DNA of 64,000 bases from Rosa chinensis (taxonomy: Eukaryota; Streptophyta; Magnoliopsida; Rosales; Rosaceae): contig NC_037091.1 in the NCBI RefSeq assembly GCF_002994745.2, positions 27,844,289 through 27,908,288 of the forward strand. Reading direction: 5' to 3'. Below the pieces are notes generated by a model that was not told the DNA's origin, made no database searches, and saw nothing but the letters and a program-made list of their open reading frames with translations. A program made the position numbers and the translations under genes. This document shows, piece by piece, positions 31,490-44,100 of the stretch; position 1 is the stretch's first letter, and each line of letters opens with the position of its first letter.

Positions 31490-34400
31490 TGGATACTAAC
31501 AGGGAGGAGTTGAGTATTAGAGAGATACCGGTGGTTAGGAAATTTCCAGATGTATTTCCTGATGAATTACCTGGTTTACCCCCTGTTAGGGAGATAGATT
31601 TTACTATCGATTTGCTCCCTAGCACCACCCCCATATCTTTGGCACCATACCGGATGGCTCCAGCTGAATTAAAAGAGTTGAAGACCCAGTTACAGGAATT
31701 AGTGGATAAAGGATTCATCCAATCTAGTGTCCCTTGGGGTGCCCCGGTTTTATTTGTTAAGAAGAAGGATGGCTCTTTAAGGTTGTGCATTGATTATCGG
31801 AAGTTGAATAGGGTTACTGTGCAGAATAAATACCCTTTGCCTCGTATTGACGATCTCTTTGATCAGTTGAGAGGAGCCAAGGTCTTTTCTAAAATCGATT
31901 TGAGATCGGGTTATCATCAGTTGCGGATAAGGGAGTCTGATATACCCAAGACTGCTTTTCGATCACGTTATGGTCACTATGAATTCAGGGTAATGCCGTT
32001 TGGGTTAACTAATGCTCCTGCAGCTTTTATGGACCTCATGAATCGAGTGTTCCGCCCTTACCTTGATCGTTTCGTGATTGTGTTCATCGATGATATCTTG
32101 GTGTACTCTAAGGACGATAGTCAACACGCCAAACATCTAAGAATTGTATTGCGAACCTTGAGGGAGGCCCAGTTGTATGCGAAGTTCAATAAATGTGAAT
32201 TTTGGCTTAACAGCATAGGATTCTTGGGTCATATTGTTTCTGCAGAAGGTATTAGTGTGGACCCTCAGAAGGTAAAAGCGGTGTTAAATTGGGAAAGACC
32301 TACTTCAGTGACAGAGATTCGTAGTTTCTTGGGTTTGGCAGGTTATTACCAGCGATTCGTACAAGATTTCTCAAGGATTGCAACTCCTCTTACTAGGTTG
32401 ACTAGGAAGGGTGTGAAGTTTGTTTGGTCAGAAGAGTGTGAGCAAAGTTTTCAAGAGCTCAAGAGGCGTTTAACTAGTGCTCCGGTCCTAGCTTTGCCTG
32501 ATGATAGTGGGGAATATGTGGTATACAGTGACGCCTCGAGGGAAGGCTTGGGTTGTGTTCTGATGCAACATGGAAAAGTGATTGCCTATGCCTCTAGACA
32601 ATTGAAGCCGCATGAGTTAAATTATCCGACACATGACCTTGAATTAGCTGCGGTAGTACTTGCACTTAAACTTTGGAGGCACTATTTATATGGAGCTCGA
32701 TGTCAAATCTTTACGGACCACAAGAGTCTTCAATATTTACTTACACAAAAAGAGATAAATTTGAGGCAAAGAAGATGGTTGGAGTTGATTAAAGATTATT
32801 ATTGTACGATCGAGTATCATCCGGGAAGGGCCAATGTGGTAGCTGACGCTCTTAGTAGGAAATCTTATCCTTCCCTGTTACCCTCCCCTTCCTTGTCACA
32901 TTTGAGAACAGTCCGGGTTCCACTTCTTTATGAATTGCGAGCTACAGGAGTTAATTTGGAAGTGACTAATGAATCTGCAGCCTTAATAGCCAGTTTTCAT
33001 GTGAGACCAATCCTTATTGACAAAGTACGAGAGGCACAACTACATGATGAAGCTCTACAAGAATTGAGAGAGGTAGTGGAGAATGGAGCTAGAGAAGACT
33101 TTATTGTCAGAGGGGATGGAGCCTTGATGAGCGGGAATAGAATTTGTGTACCCGATCAGGATGATCGTAAACAGGAAATACTAGAGGAGGCTCATAGTTC
33201 TGCTTATGCCATGCATCCTGGTGGAACCAAAATGTATCGGACTCTTAAGGAATACTACTGGTGGCCTAACATAAAGAGGGAAATTGCAGCTTATGTAAGA
33301 AGATGTCTAGTGTGTCAACAAGTGAAAGCAGAAAGACAAAAGCCCTCAGGTTTGTTACAGCCATTACCGATACCAGAATGGAAGTGGGAGCACATTACTA
33401 TGGACTTCGTATCAGGGTTACCATGTAGTCGTAATGGTCATGATAGCATTTGGGTAATTGTGGACCGGCTTACTAAATCTGCACATTTCTTACCTGTCAG
33501 CAAGACTTATAAAATGGATAAATATGCAGAGTTATACATGAATGAGATAGTGAAACTCCACGGCACACCCGTCTCTATTACTTCTGATCGTGATCCTCGT
33601 TTCACTTCAAAGTTCTGGCGTGAGCTGATGGAGGCTTTGGGCACTCAGTCTCAGTTTAGTACCGCGTTTCACCCGCAAACAGATGGACAGACGGAAAGGA
33701 CCATTCAAACATTGGAAGACATGTTGAGAGCTTGTGTTTTGCAATTCAAAGGGAATTGGGATAATCATGTCACATTGATAGAGTTTGCGTATAATAACAG
33801 TTATCACTCCAGCATTGGCATGGCTCCTTATGAAGCCCTTTATGGTAAGCAATGTCGTACCCCTCTATGTTGGAATGAAGTAGGAGAAAGGAAACTTATT
33901 GGTCCAGAATTGGTACAAATTACAACTGAAAAGGTCAAAGTGATCAAGGAAAAACTTAAAACGGCTCAGAGTAGACAAAAGAGTTATGCAGATAACAGAA
34001 GGAAAGATTTGGAGTTTCAAGTAGGTGACTGGGTATTCTTGAAGCTATCTCCATGGAAGGGTATTGTAAGATTTGGGAAACGCGGGAAGCTTAGCCCTAG
34101 ATACATTGGACCATATGAAATCACGGAGCGAATTGGTGAAATTGCTTATCGTTTAGCACTACCTCCAAGATTATCCAGAGTACATGATGTCTTCCATGTC
34201 TCCATGCTTCGCAAGTATGTTGCTGATCCCTCTCATGTTCTACAAGAGCAACCTATCCGATTGAGGGAAGACTTGACATATGAAGAAAAACCGGTTCAAA
34301 TACTTGATAGGAGGGAGAAGATACTCAGGAACAAAACAATACCCTTGGTCAAGGTGCTTTGGAGTAATCATATGGTAGAAGAGGCTACTTGGGAACCAGA

Positions 34401-34503
34401 AGAGCAAATGAGAAGGCAGTATCCTCACCTATTTTCTAGCAGGTATGTTAATTTCGAGGTCGAAATTTTTTTAAGGGGGGAGATTGTTACGTCCCGAACC
34501 TAG
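31489..34503 (+). CDS. pol: Chromovirus pol: RT, RNase H, integrase, chromodomain
   Basis: A 1004-codon open frame. [11 protein letters not shown] (99-107), catalytic D137 in KIDLRSGY and D201/D202 in [10 protein letters not shown]. RNase H: D348, E385, D410 and D453 (YSDAS, DLELA, FTDHKS, VADALS). Integrase: zinc ligands H569, H576, C606 and C609; catalytic D639, D700 and E736 with the canonical 35-residue spacing; GPY motif at about 874. A chromodomain-like end (about 929-982: [26 protein letters not shown]) marks a Tekay/Del-type chromovirus; such domains steer integration to heterochromatin. The frame start is nominal, since pol is normally made as a fusion with gag-protease. The frame reads through the PPT into the 3' LTR. 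All catalytic residues are present. Confidence 0.93.
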   Translation: MDTNREELSIREIPVVRKFPDVFPDELPGLPPVREIDFTIDLLPSTTPISLAPYRMAPAELKELKTQLQELVDKGFIQSSVPWGAPVLFVKKKDGSLRLCIDYRKLNRVTVQNKYPLPRIDDLFDQLRGAKVFSKIDLRSGYHQLRIRESDIPKTAFRSRYGHYEFRVMPFGLTNAPAAFMDLMNRVFRPYLDRFVIVFIDDILVYSKDDSQHAKHLRIVLRTLREAQLYAKFNKCEFWLNSIGFLGHIVSAEGISVDPQKVKAVLNWERPTSVTEIRSFLGLAGYYQRFVQDFSRIATPLTRLTRKGVKFVWSEECEQSFQELKRRLTSAPVLALPDDSGEYVVYSDASREGLGCVLMQHGKVIAYASRQLKPHELNYPTHDLELAAVVLALKLWRHYLYGARCQIFTDHKSLQYLLTQKEINLRQRRWLELIKDYYCTIEYHPGRANVVADALSRKSYPSLLPSPSLSHLRTVRVPLLYELRATGVNLEVTNESAALIASFHVRPILIDKVREAQLHDEALQELREVVENGAREDFIVRGDGALMSGNRICVPDQDDRKQEILEEAHSSAYAMHPGGTKMYRTLKEYYWWPNIKREIAAYVRRCLVCQQVKAERQKPSGLLQPLPIPEWKWEHITMDFVSGLPCSRNGHDSIWVIVDRLTKSAHFLPVSKTYKMDKYAELYMNEIVKLHGTPVSITSDRDPRFTSKFWRELMEALGTQSQFSTAFHPQTDGQTERTIQTLEDMLRACVLQFKGNWDNHVTLIEFAYNNSYHSSIGMAPYEALYGKQCRTPLCWNEVGERKLIGPELVQITTEKVKVIKEKLKTAQSRQKSYADNRRKDLEFQVGDWVFLKLSPWKGIVRFGKRGKLSPRYIGPYEITERIGEIAYRLALPPRLSRVHDVFHVSMLRKYVADPSHVLQEQPIRLREDLTYEEKPVQILDRREKILRNKTIPLVKVLWSNHMVEEATWEPEEQMRRQYPHLFSSRYVNFEVEIFLRGEIVTSRT
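34450..34484 (+). promoter_or_regulatory. Pre-PPT hairpin and polypurine tract (chromovirus)
   Basis: AATTTCG (34450-34456), loop AGGT, CGAAATT (34461-34467), then purine-rich AAGGGGGGAGA before the 3' LTR at 34485. It overlaps the pol reading frame, but the hairpin is kept in non-coding relatives. Confidence 0.8.
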
Positions 34504-35390
34504 AATTAACGATTTACTCACTATTTGGACGGTAATTGTCGAATACTTTCAATTTTTACTTTTTATCGATATTTTAGTGGCCCTAAAAGTTGACTTTTTG
34601 TTCGGGTCAAAATTTGAGGAAATGTTCTCTGTAAAAGTTGTAGAGGACTTTAAACCGAGCGCGTGCATATGTGGTGCGTAAAAATTGGACTTAGTATGTG
34701 AGAGTTATGGCCAAAAATGTAGAAGTTACTGTTCATGGTAATTTATATATATATATAGAAGTTACTGTTGGTAGATTTCCATTTTCGGAAAATCTACCTA
34801 GCCCCCGGTAACTCTCTCTTCTCCTTCCCCGATCCTTCTCCCTTCCGGCCCGATTTTCTTCCTTCGATTTCTCCCTCCTCCGGCCGACCCACGACGCAAT
34901 CCGGCCATCCCCAAGCTCGTCTCCTTCCCCTTGTCACATCTGTGGAGGTATTTGGCGGAGATTTGGCCGGAGAAGCTCGATTTTAAGCGGTGGAAATTAC
35001 TGTAGTAGTTCGCCACTATTGTCGATTTCCGACGATTCCGGCCATCTCCGGTCACCATATCGGCGTCGAAGGCTCGATTTTCGACGGAGATCATTTCGCC
35101 CCTAGCCTCGAATCAAGATTTGCCGTGTAGAGGCCGAATCGATAACCTAGGGTTCTTGAATTTCTGGGTTATCTTCGCCGGCCGAATTCGACCATTTCCA
35201 GGTAATATTGGGGTGTGTTGTAGTTGAGAAAATTAATCAGTGGGTCGAGTTGTAGCTATACATGGAATTTGGTAGCCGGTGGTGGAGGTTGGTACCGGCG
35301 CGTGGGTGTCACGCGCCACCACTGTTGGTGGCGCGTGAGACAGTCTTTGGCAGTACTTTAACTTCTGTTGTTGAGATAATTAATCAATTA
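34485..35390 (+). repeat. Chromovirus 3' LTR, truncated
   Basis: Matches the first about 906 bp of 26918-29567 (offset about 7567), then switches at 35390 to - strand Athila sequence. The U3 block, TATA run and CT-rich leader are kept; the hairpin array is lost. Confidence 0.88.
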
Positions 35391-35893
35391 TGAAAATTAT
35401 ATATAATTATTTCTTTTCTTTTCTTTTATTTACAATTATTTCAACACTTAGGTACGGGAACAAGGAGTCTCGATGTGCAATGGGACTGAAACAGCTACCC
35501 TTTTCAAGACTATGTTTAATCCAATATACTTTAGTACATCACAACATTTTCTTTTGTTATAAATATCATTGATATCAAATTAAATTCCAAGTGGTAAATC
35601 AAGTGGACGTGCGGCCCAAGTATAGTTGTTTAGACACAAAGTCCCTCCTACATCCTTTGGGCAACCTTACTGAAATGGCCAGGTAGGGGAGGGCGAACAC
35701 AAGAGGCAGAATCCATTTTGGCATGAGCTACTCCCACAATGTGGTTTAGGCCAATTTGTAAGCACTTCTGGATCCAAACCCGTCATGGACGTTGTCCCCT
35801 TCCTAGACACCATCCCACATAGGCTATACTTACTTAGATGAAAAAGGTCCTAGGTGTGAAGACAGTTCAATGAATGTTAATAAAGACCGCCCT
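35391..35893 (-). mobile_element. Athila internal leader fragment (non-coding), left piece
   Basis: Reverse complement of sequence like 16860-17200 of the Athila derivative (for example the GGCCTAAACC and GGACAACGT words). It continues at 40927 after the inserted solo LTR; the flanking GCCCT (35889-35893) is the TSD. Confidence 0.75.
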
Positions 35894-38800
35894 TGTGGTG
35901 ACCCGAGAGGGGGGTCCCACAGCGCCGCGACTCCGAGCCAATGAGGAATCGACATGTCACGCATGACATCTCGATAGCTCATCAACCCGAAACCGCAAGG
36001 CCTTTTGAGTTTAGGTTGTTGGTTTACAAAACACTTTCTTGGACAAAAGTTGATAGGAGCAAAAAAGTGTAACAATATTATTAATTATGTGCCTCATTTT
36101 AGCCTTATTTCTCCCTTAGTTTAGTGTTTTGAGTCATTAAGTCATTTTGAAAGTCTTGTTGAGTGTTTGGAGTGAAATAGGCGGAAAAAGTAAAATTCAT
36201 GAAAAATCCTAGCTGGATCAGGATTCCTAACTGTCAACTATTTTTGCGGTCTTTACATTTTAATTTCCCTTTATTTTCTCTAGAAAATTCTGATATTCTC
36301 TTGCTTGTTGTAGGAAACGTTGCCTGGTTGAACTCTTGGAAACAACAATGATGGAGTCATAAAACAAAGCATTAAGATATTTGACCAAGCAATGAAGAAG
36401 GGAAATAAAGGAGAAAAGATGTTTTCAGTTGAGGAATAAAAGAGAAAGACGTTTCAGCTGGAAAATAAATAAGAGAAAGACGTTTTCAGTTGGGGAATAA
36501 AGGAGAAAAGACGTTTTCAGTTGAGGAATAAAAGAAAAAGATGTTTCAGCTGGAAAAATAAATAAGAGAAAAACGTTTCAACTTGGAAATTAAAGGAATT
36601 GCCCCATTATGAGAGGAGTTAAGGCCATAAAGAAGACGTTTCAGTTGGGAATGCCAACCAATGCTCCCCTATAAATAGACAACGTCCAGAACATAATTGG
36701 CATCGCTTCCCAGCCAAGATCACTTCCCAACCAAGATCACTTCCCAGCCAAGATCACTTCCTGGCCAAAAACCATTCCAAGACTGCCCAATTCACTCCTT
36801 AAACTTCCATCACCTACATGACCGTGACACCATCCATCCATCAATCTACAAAGCTCTAAGGCGCTGAGTCAAGGACGCTCCACCACCATCGCAGAGACGA
36901 GTTCATCACCGTGTTGCTAAGCCGCTGAGGAAAGCTTCAAAGTGTAACTATGACTCTACTTATAATTTTTGTTTCGGTTTTGTGTGTTTCAATTTGTGAG
37001 TTGTGTAATTGGAGACATGAAATTTTCAGAATATTTTTATTAATATTTTTGAGATTTTCAGTTTATTATTGAGTTAATTTTGAGAATTCTTTTATGATGC
37101 ATGTTACAATCTTGTGCCCTCTTACGTGTTTAGGTAATTTTCAGAGTTAGGTTCATAAGTTTACATGCTAGAATAACGGTGAGAGTTCTTGTGTGTTTTC
37201 TTAATTTGCCAAGAGTAATTGTTATTTGTTAAGACGCTGAGTTAAACAAGTAGCAATTAGTTCTAAAAAGTGGTAAAAACTATGTTCAATGGTTAAACGA
37301 TTCTGGAAATTACGTGTTAAATTCTATGTCTAATGGTTAATTTGCACGTGTGAGTTGATTCGAGGGTTAGATAATACTACTAGTTAAGAGAATTACGCTG
37401 AGTGTTTTCAAAAATTAGTAGTATTAGGCTTGGTAAGGACTTTTCCGATCCAAGCCTACATTAGAATGAATCAGATAAGTGGATTGATCCGCTGAGGCTT
37501 TTCATTTAGGCTGTTATCTAGGCATTTAAGATGGGCACATTTTTGTAGCATGTTGAAATGGATTTTCTGTTTTTACACTTAGTAATTTCTTAGTGGTATT
37601 GGTCAAGGTTAGGGAAGTCGATCATTGTAGATAATTTTATTTGTTTTGTTTTTATTTTAAGTAGATTAGAAACCAAATTCAAAAACCCCCCATTTTATTC
37701 GTTTATTTGTTAATTGACCTTTTTGTGTAGGTGTACCCTACAATCCCCGGACTGAACGATCCCTGCTTATCCTATACTGACAACTACATTTTGCAGGGTT
37801 AAATTGTGAGGCTATTTCAGCCGCATCAAAAGTCACAAAACATTCTAGCAACCGAACAACATATTTTCGCAAGCGGAATTTTTAAAGTGAGCTAAAAGAT
37901 TTGGGCTTACAATAGGAGTCCAATTTAGAAAATAACAAATCACAAAGTGAAAACAAGTATGAGAGACGCGCCCCAGGGTTACGGGTCTCTCGAAATTTTG
38001 TAAATGAGCGAATAGAAAACAAATAAACAAATGAATTAGTGAGAAAATAAATAACCAAGTTACTTCAAAATCCGATAAGGGACCAAAACCTTCCTTTTGA
38101 TAAAACTAAAGAGAAATGCGCCAAGCCGGGCCATGTGCCTCCCCTGTACGCTTCCCGACCACATGCTCGAAACCTGCACACTATAGTAGGGGTGAGCTTT
38201 CGTCCTCGCATGCCCAATAGGGGCCGACCCAACCATGCTAGGTTTGAAAACAATATACTTGAAAATATTTACTACATAATATTGTGCACGTTTCTCGAAA
38301 AATACTTTTAATAAGAGGCAACCACAAACATTTATTTTGTTTTATAAAGCATATGCAGTATGCTTCACACAATTTGGAGCTCCGAGATACTTACCTGCCG
38401 GCTAATATAAAACAAATCTGTGACCGACCTGGTTCGTCCTGAATTCGAGAACCGGCCAACTACTCTGTAGTACTTCTGACTACAAGTAGCGAAAGTGTCC
38501 ATTTCCTGGCCCTGAGTCTCCTATGACTGGTTCACTGTCTATACTAATCTTTCCTCGACAAACATAGGAGCACAGCCCCCTCCGGAGGTTCACGGTTATC
38601 GACACCGTGGGATCCCTAGGAATCTACGCGTCTAGGTCCCATTCACTTTCAGGTCACAAGTATAAACATACAAGGGTACAGTATCTCAACATGCAAGTCT
38701 AGCCTCGGTTTTCGTAATTAGCAATTATCAGTTCTGAAAACACATGTATCACGAGGCATCGACTAATGAACAACCAAAAACGTACTTGCATGCAGCTTAA

Positions 38801-40921
38801 TATATGTATAAGCATATACACGCACAAGAAAACCACTAACAAGATAGGGACGGCTCACCCTACCTGGAAATGCCGGCGTATTCCACACTCTGACGCTTTC
38901 CGCTTAAGCTTCCTTAACGATCGTGTTTCCTAAACCATTACTTAATTTGTAAGTAATTATCCAGGTAAACATCATGATCAACCATAAGTAACCGCGTACA
39001 CTAATTCCTTTTTATTTCAATGATGCCATTAATTATTTCTTTCAACCTTTACCAATTTGGGAAACTAACTTCTTTCTTAAAAAGGAAAACGTCCTTATCG
39101 CTCCGCAAAACTTTCGCCAATCCGAGCGACCAAAGTTGAGTCGATCCTCACGTTTTACGAGGTCGGTCAACTCTCAGAGTTGACTTTTGACTTTTGACTT
39201 TAACTTCTGACTTTTGACCAAGTATTCCTTTATTTACCATTATATCTTATTTATTAAAAATAAATAAGTAAATAATTATAAATAAAGTTTTACTTTCACT
39301 TTTACCAATTTACTTCTCCTATTTCACCTTTTCACTTTTACCATGAATTTCACCTCCACACTTACACTTTTACCTTTTACCTCCTTTTTACCGAATTTAC
39401 CTTTACTTTCACCTTCTTCACTTTTTTACCAATTTACCAAGGTAAAACTCATTTAATTTAACTTTTACTTTTTTCTTCATTTTCCTTATTTTCTTCCAGA
39501 AATAAAGCCATTTCTTTTCTTCTTCCTTTTCTTTTTCTTTTGGCCAAAATAACACAACAACAATCACCAAAATCTTCAACACCAATTTCCAATCCTTTGA
39601 AAATTAGACCAATAAAATCCTACTAATTAAACTCTCTTCAAATATCTAATTTTCACAATTTTTCCAACAACAACAATATCTCAACAAAAATCAAAATCAA
39701 CCAAATAAATTCCAAAAATTCTAGGGTTTGTCCAAAACCCATTCCTTACCCTTTCTTCTTCAAAACTCATGGCCTAATCCTCCTCATTGGCCTTCTTCAC
39801 CTACAAATTCGTCCAACATCAATACCACAACCAAAAATCTCGAAACAAGGTTGCATGGATAGATCCTTACCACAAATCCTTGCCAAACCCATAGCCTAGC
39901 CTCTTGATTTAGGGAAAATCGGGTTCATGCACCAAAAATCAAAAATGGAAATCAAAAACTCGAATTTGATAAGAAAGATGTATAGATCGAAGGAAGAGAG
40001 GCTAGATTAGGATGGATAATACCTTGATTTGAACTTGGAAAGAAGAAATCACAAAAAGCCCCAATTTAGCTTCGGGTTCTAAGGTTTTTGGAGGGTTGGA
40101 TGGCCAAATTTCTTGATTTTGGTTGGAGAATTGGAAAGAGGGGATGAAGAGAAGAAAATCTGGAAATTTTGGTGAGGATTGGGATTCCGGCGACGGCGGC
40201 CGGCGGCGGTGATTTCCGGCGAGAGGTAGAGAGAGAAGCTCTCGGGTAGAGAGAGAGAGGAAAGGGAGAAAATGAGGAAGAGGCTAGGGTTTTGAGAGAA
40301 GGTTTTCCTTTTATACCTCTCCCCAAATTTAATTATGAAATGTCTAAGTTGCCCCTCCTGTTGGGCCAATGGGCTTGGGCTGCATCATTTTCATTTTCCT
40401 TTTAATTTCCTCAAGCCCAATTCGAAAATACATCTTCAAACATCCTTATTTCTCCGACACTTCACCGAATCCATTCGGGAAATTTTTTTTTTTCCGGGCT
40501 TGTCCTAAGCCTCGATACTTTAAAAATAGTTTCCAAGACCCAAATTGGATTTTCTCTAATTTCTTAATCCTTTTAATGGCCTCAAAATCTTAATCTAATC
40601 TCGAATACATTCGTACCTTACGAATACGTAATTTCATACGTTATGCGACAAATTAAAATAACAAGAAAAAGTACGGGGGTCTACAGATCTCGTAACTTTT
40701 CTTTTATTCATTTTTTTGTCGGAAATTTCCAAGATCAATTCTTGACTTCGTCTTAGGCCCAAATGAAAGAACATTGGCCCAAACCTAAATTGTCGGCCCA
40801 ATAGGTGGTCTCGACACCAAAACAATTTCCAAAATCGATTTCTTCACTTAAATCACCTTGCGAAAATCTTATTAGCGAAAATTACATTCTAAAAATTAAA
40901 CAAAATTTTCGGGGGTTCACA
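35894..40921 (-). repeat. Solo LTR, chromovirus type, with a second solo LTR nested inside
   Basis: Bounded by TSD GCCCT (35889-35893 and 40922-40926). The - strand reading starts TGTGAACCCCCGAAAATTTT and ends GGGTCACCACA, TG to CA. Net length without the inner LTR and its TSD is about 3.25 kb. No PBS, PPT or coding motif is seen, hence solo. On the sense strand a TATAAAAGG lies near 40312 before a CTCTC-rich leader (40240-40210), and donor-like CAGGTAAGT lies at about 38398. A TGTAGACCCCCG word at 40685 could be the start of a further nested LTR, but I found no matching TSD. Confidence 0.8.
36051..37828 (+). repeat. Solo LTR (TGATAGGAGCAAAAA family)
   Basis: 1778 bp from TGATAGGAGC to CCGCATCA, TSD AAAGT on both sides (36046-36050 and 37829-37833). 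A second copy starts at 62355. Contains imperfect GACGTTTCAG and GGAATAAA repeats (36415-36590), three copies of a 21-bp GATCACTTCCCAGCCAA-type repeat (36710-36775), and five copies of CGCTGAG. Confidence 0.9.
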
Positions 40922-40926
40922 GCCCT

Positions 40927-41184
40927 CAACCTTAAGGGACCTGAACTAGGTACCAATAAGGGGTTTAGGTCAATATTACTAAACACGACTTCACCTATTC
41001 CTCTTTAATTTACAACTCACAATAAAACTCGTATTCAATAATATTGATAACAACCTAAGTATTTTACTAAATTTTCGAACACAATATGAACAAATATATA
41101 ATATTTACGAAATCAACAATATATCCAACAATTATTCACACTTCAACAAGTGATTTTTCAATCCCCGGCAACGGCGCCAAAAAT
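40927..41184 (-). mobile_element. Athila leader next to the LTR, with tRNA-Asp PBS
   Basis: - strand leader sequence; the PBS TGGCGCCGTTGCCGGGGA reads at 41179-41162, five bases from the LTR end at 41185. It continues leftward at 35893. This places an internal domain on the 3' side of the LTR 41185-45321. Confidence 0.8.
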
Positions 41185-44100
41185 TGATACACTCAAAGCA
41201 AGCATATAATTTAACCCTAGAAATATCATTAGTAGTATAAGCAAATAGGGATCGTTCTATTCCGGGGATCGAGGGTACACCTGTCAATGTAAGACAATTT
41301 AAACAATTAAAATAAAAACAAAGAATCATATTTACACATATATATATTATTTACGAATTCAAAGGGGGTTTTAGGGTTTGGTTTTTTGAAAATTAAAAGA
41401 AAGAATTAAAACTAAGTACAAACAAAAACACAAATACAAGAATGAAATGTAAGAAACAAAGATTAAAACCAAGATTATAATTGAATTCGAACGAACCCTA
41501 CATTGTTCTTTCAAGTCATGTGAAAGGAGTTGATCATGTGAAACATTAGAAAGCAAACGATATATTTCCCATATTTTACTTTCAACGCTAATTAATCTAA
41601 GTGAAAGCACAAAGACCAATCCTATTAAACATGCATTCAAGCTCTAGAAAGCTAGACAATCATACATATTCAACGCAATAAACACATAGAAAGGCTGATA
41701 GGAGCATTTTAATGCGACATTTTAACTGTTATTTCCCTATATTTTCTGCGTTATTTCCTTAATAAAACTCTGTTTAGGAAAGTTTCCATTCTTTGAATGG
41801 GAAAGTTCCTAATTGTTGAAAGTTTCCGTTTTGTAGTTTCTATTTTCCATTTTTAGAAAGTTTCCATTTTAGTTTAAGAAAGTTTCCATTTCTTATTTTA
41901 GAAAGCTTCTATTTTCAGGTTTTTGGAATAAATAAGCTGAATTGAGTTCATAAATGGAACGAGAAGCTTCATGAAGATGTCATGGCAAGGAGAGAATCAA
42001 GGAAGAGTTTTTTTTTTGAAAAGGAAAATATATTTTCCTTGGGGATTAAATTTGCCGTGTAATACTTAAGGAAAAACAAGGTGACAACGTGGGAATTAAA
42101 GATGATTGATTGAGGATTCAAAGGAGATATTTTTGGGAGACTTTTAAGGAAGAAATATTGTTAGAGGAATAATTTGGTGTGATTGCCAACGTGAAAAATC
42201 AGAAATAATCAAGGAGATGACGCAAAGAGAGATTCAAGGGAGATATTTATGGAAGGAAAATATATATGCATCAAGGAAAAGCTCAAAAGGCGTCTAGATT
42301 CATCCCTAAATTCCCTAAAGGAATGTTGGCCGAAATTCATGAAGAAAATCAGAATAATTTCAAGGAAATTCGGCAATTAAATATTAGGGAGGTATTTTAG
42401 AGAATTATGATTGGTTGGAACACATCACAAGGCTTACTTGGCGAATTATCATTGGTTGAAGCTATGTGGAAAATTCTGATTGCTTTGTGAACCCTAGCCA
42501 TGCTCCTATATATACCCACCTCTTTGACGTTGAGAGGGGTTCCACACACCTTAGAAAAAATCAGAAAATACATATTGTTGCCGTAAGCCTCTATCATCTT
42601 CTCTCCATCCTCTAAAGCAAGCCACGGATTTCAAGCAAGGCCGAAGCAAGAGAAGAAGGAGCCGTGACCTATTCCTCCACCATCCGCCATTGAAGACTTG
42701 CTTTCAAGCTTCAAGGATCACAACGAAAATCATCCATCCTCATCTTCCATCCACGGTGTAATTCGACCTCTACTTTGTAACCTTTGTTTGAATTTCGTTG
42801 TTTTTGTTTTAGTTGACATTCATGATTGAACAAAATTATTATTTCTGGAATTTTTATGATTAAATGAGAATTTCGACTCTTATATTGTAATTCGAGAGTT
42901 GCTTATGTGAGTTTGTTTAATTAAATTTGCTTTATAGATATCTTTTGTATTTTAATCTTATGTGGTTCGAAACACTTAGGGTTTTGATATGAATGGTGCT
43001 AGGTTTAAGAACATGAAATCAACTTTTTGTTTTGTGTAACTTGAATCGAAGTAGTAAAGGTTTTGGACAAAAACCGAATTTAATTAAAGAGGATTGCAAT
43101 TAGGTGGACTTTTTCATACTAAGTTGCACACTTGAGTTGATAGCCTTTCCTTGTTCTTAATGCGTTAAACATGTCATGATTGACTAGCTTTCTAGGGCTT
43201 GATTACATGTTTGATATGATTAATCTTTGTGCTTTTACTTAGGTTAATTAGCACTGAAAAGTAAAAAATGGGAAATTATTTACTTTCAAATATTTCACAT
43301 GATCAACTCCTTTCTCATGACTTAGATGAACAATATTAGGATTTAATCGAATTTGATCATAGTTTCGGTTTTGATCTTTGTTCTCTCATTCCACCCGTGT
43401 ATATATGTTTTTTACATTTTCTTTATTTTATTTATTTTAGTTTTTAATTTAATAATCCTAAAACCCCCTTTTGTGTTCATTTGTATATATTTTTATTCTT
43501 TGTTTTATTTTTGTAAATAATACTTTTTACTTTTATTAATTTGTTTTTGCAATTACAGGTGTACCCTCAATCCCCGGAATAGAACGATCCCTATTTACTA
43601 TATACTAACGATGACATTTCAGGGTTAAATTATGCGCTTGCTTTTAGCGTATCAAAGGCTATCAACTCAAGTGTACAACTTAGTATGAATAAGTTCATCT
43701 AATTGCAATCCTTTTCAATTGAATTCGATCTTTGTCCAAAACCTTTACTACTTTTGATTTAAGTTCATAACACAAAAAGTTGAATCATGTTCTTAAATCT
43801 AGCACCACTCATACATAAACCCTAAAAGTTTCGAACCAATTAAGATTAACATACAAGAGATATCAATAAAGCAAATTCAATCGAACAATCACACATAAGC
43901 AACTTTGGAATCACAACATAGGAATCGAAATTCTTTATTCAATCATAAATTTTCAGAATATAAACCTTGTTCAAACATCAATGTTAACTAGAACAATCTC
44001 TAACGGAATCAAACAAGGAGAATCAAAAGTGATTACAAGAAAGAAGGTTGAATTACACCGTGAATGGAGATGGTGATGAAGAACTCGAATGATGAACTAA

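Larger units (their letters stand above)
26918..35390 (+). mobile_element. Tekay/Del-like chromovirus, 3' LTR truncated
   Basis: 5' LTR 26918-29567, Met-type PBS, gag, protease, RT, RNase H, integrase with C-terminal chromodomain, PPT, and a 3' LTR that stops after about 906 bp at 35390, where Athila sequence follows. No TSD can be checked because the 3' end is gone; the 5' flank is CATCC. Pol is one open frame, while gag and protease carry a 98-bp insertion and three frame changes. The leader and LTR ends resemble those of the LARDs at 3263 and 1874, so this is the coding relative of that family. LTR divergence is visibly higher (over ten differences in 900 bp) than in the non-autonomous elements. 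Confidence 0.9.

Noticed and set aside
38440..38660. Hairpins in the solo LTR (ACTAC/GTAGT, CACGGT/ACCGTG)
   Set aside because: Several short stems exist, but loops do not repeat and the position relative to the donor-like site differs, so I do not claim an array here.
40686..40921. Separate LTR starting at 40685 (TGTAGACCCCCG)
   Set aside because: The candidate TSD GATCT has no matching copy before a TG start further left; left as a hint only.
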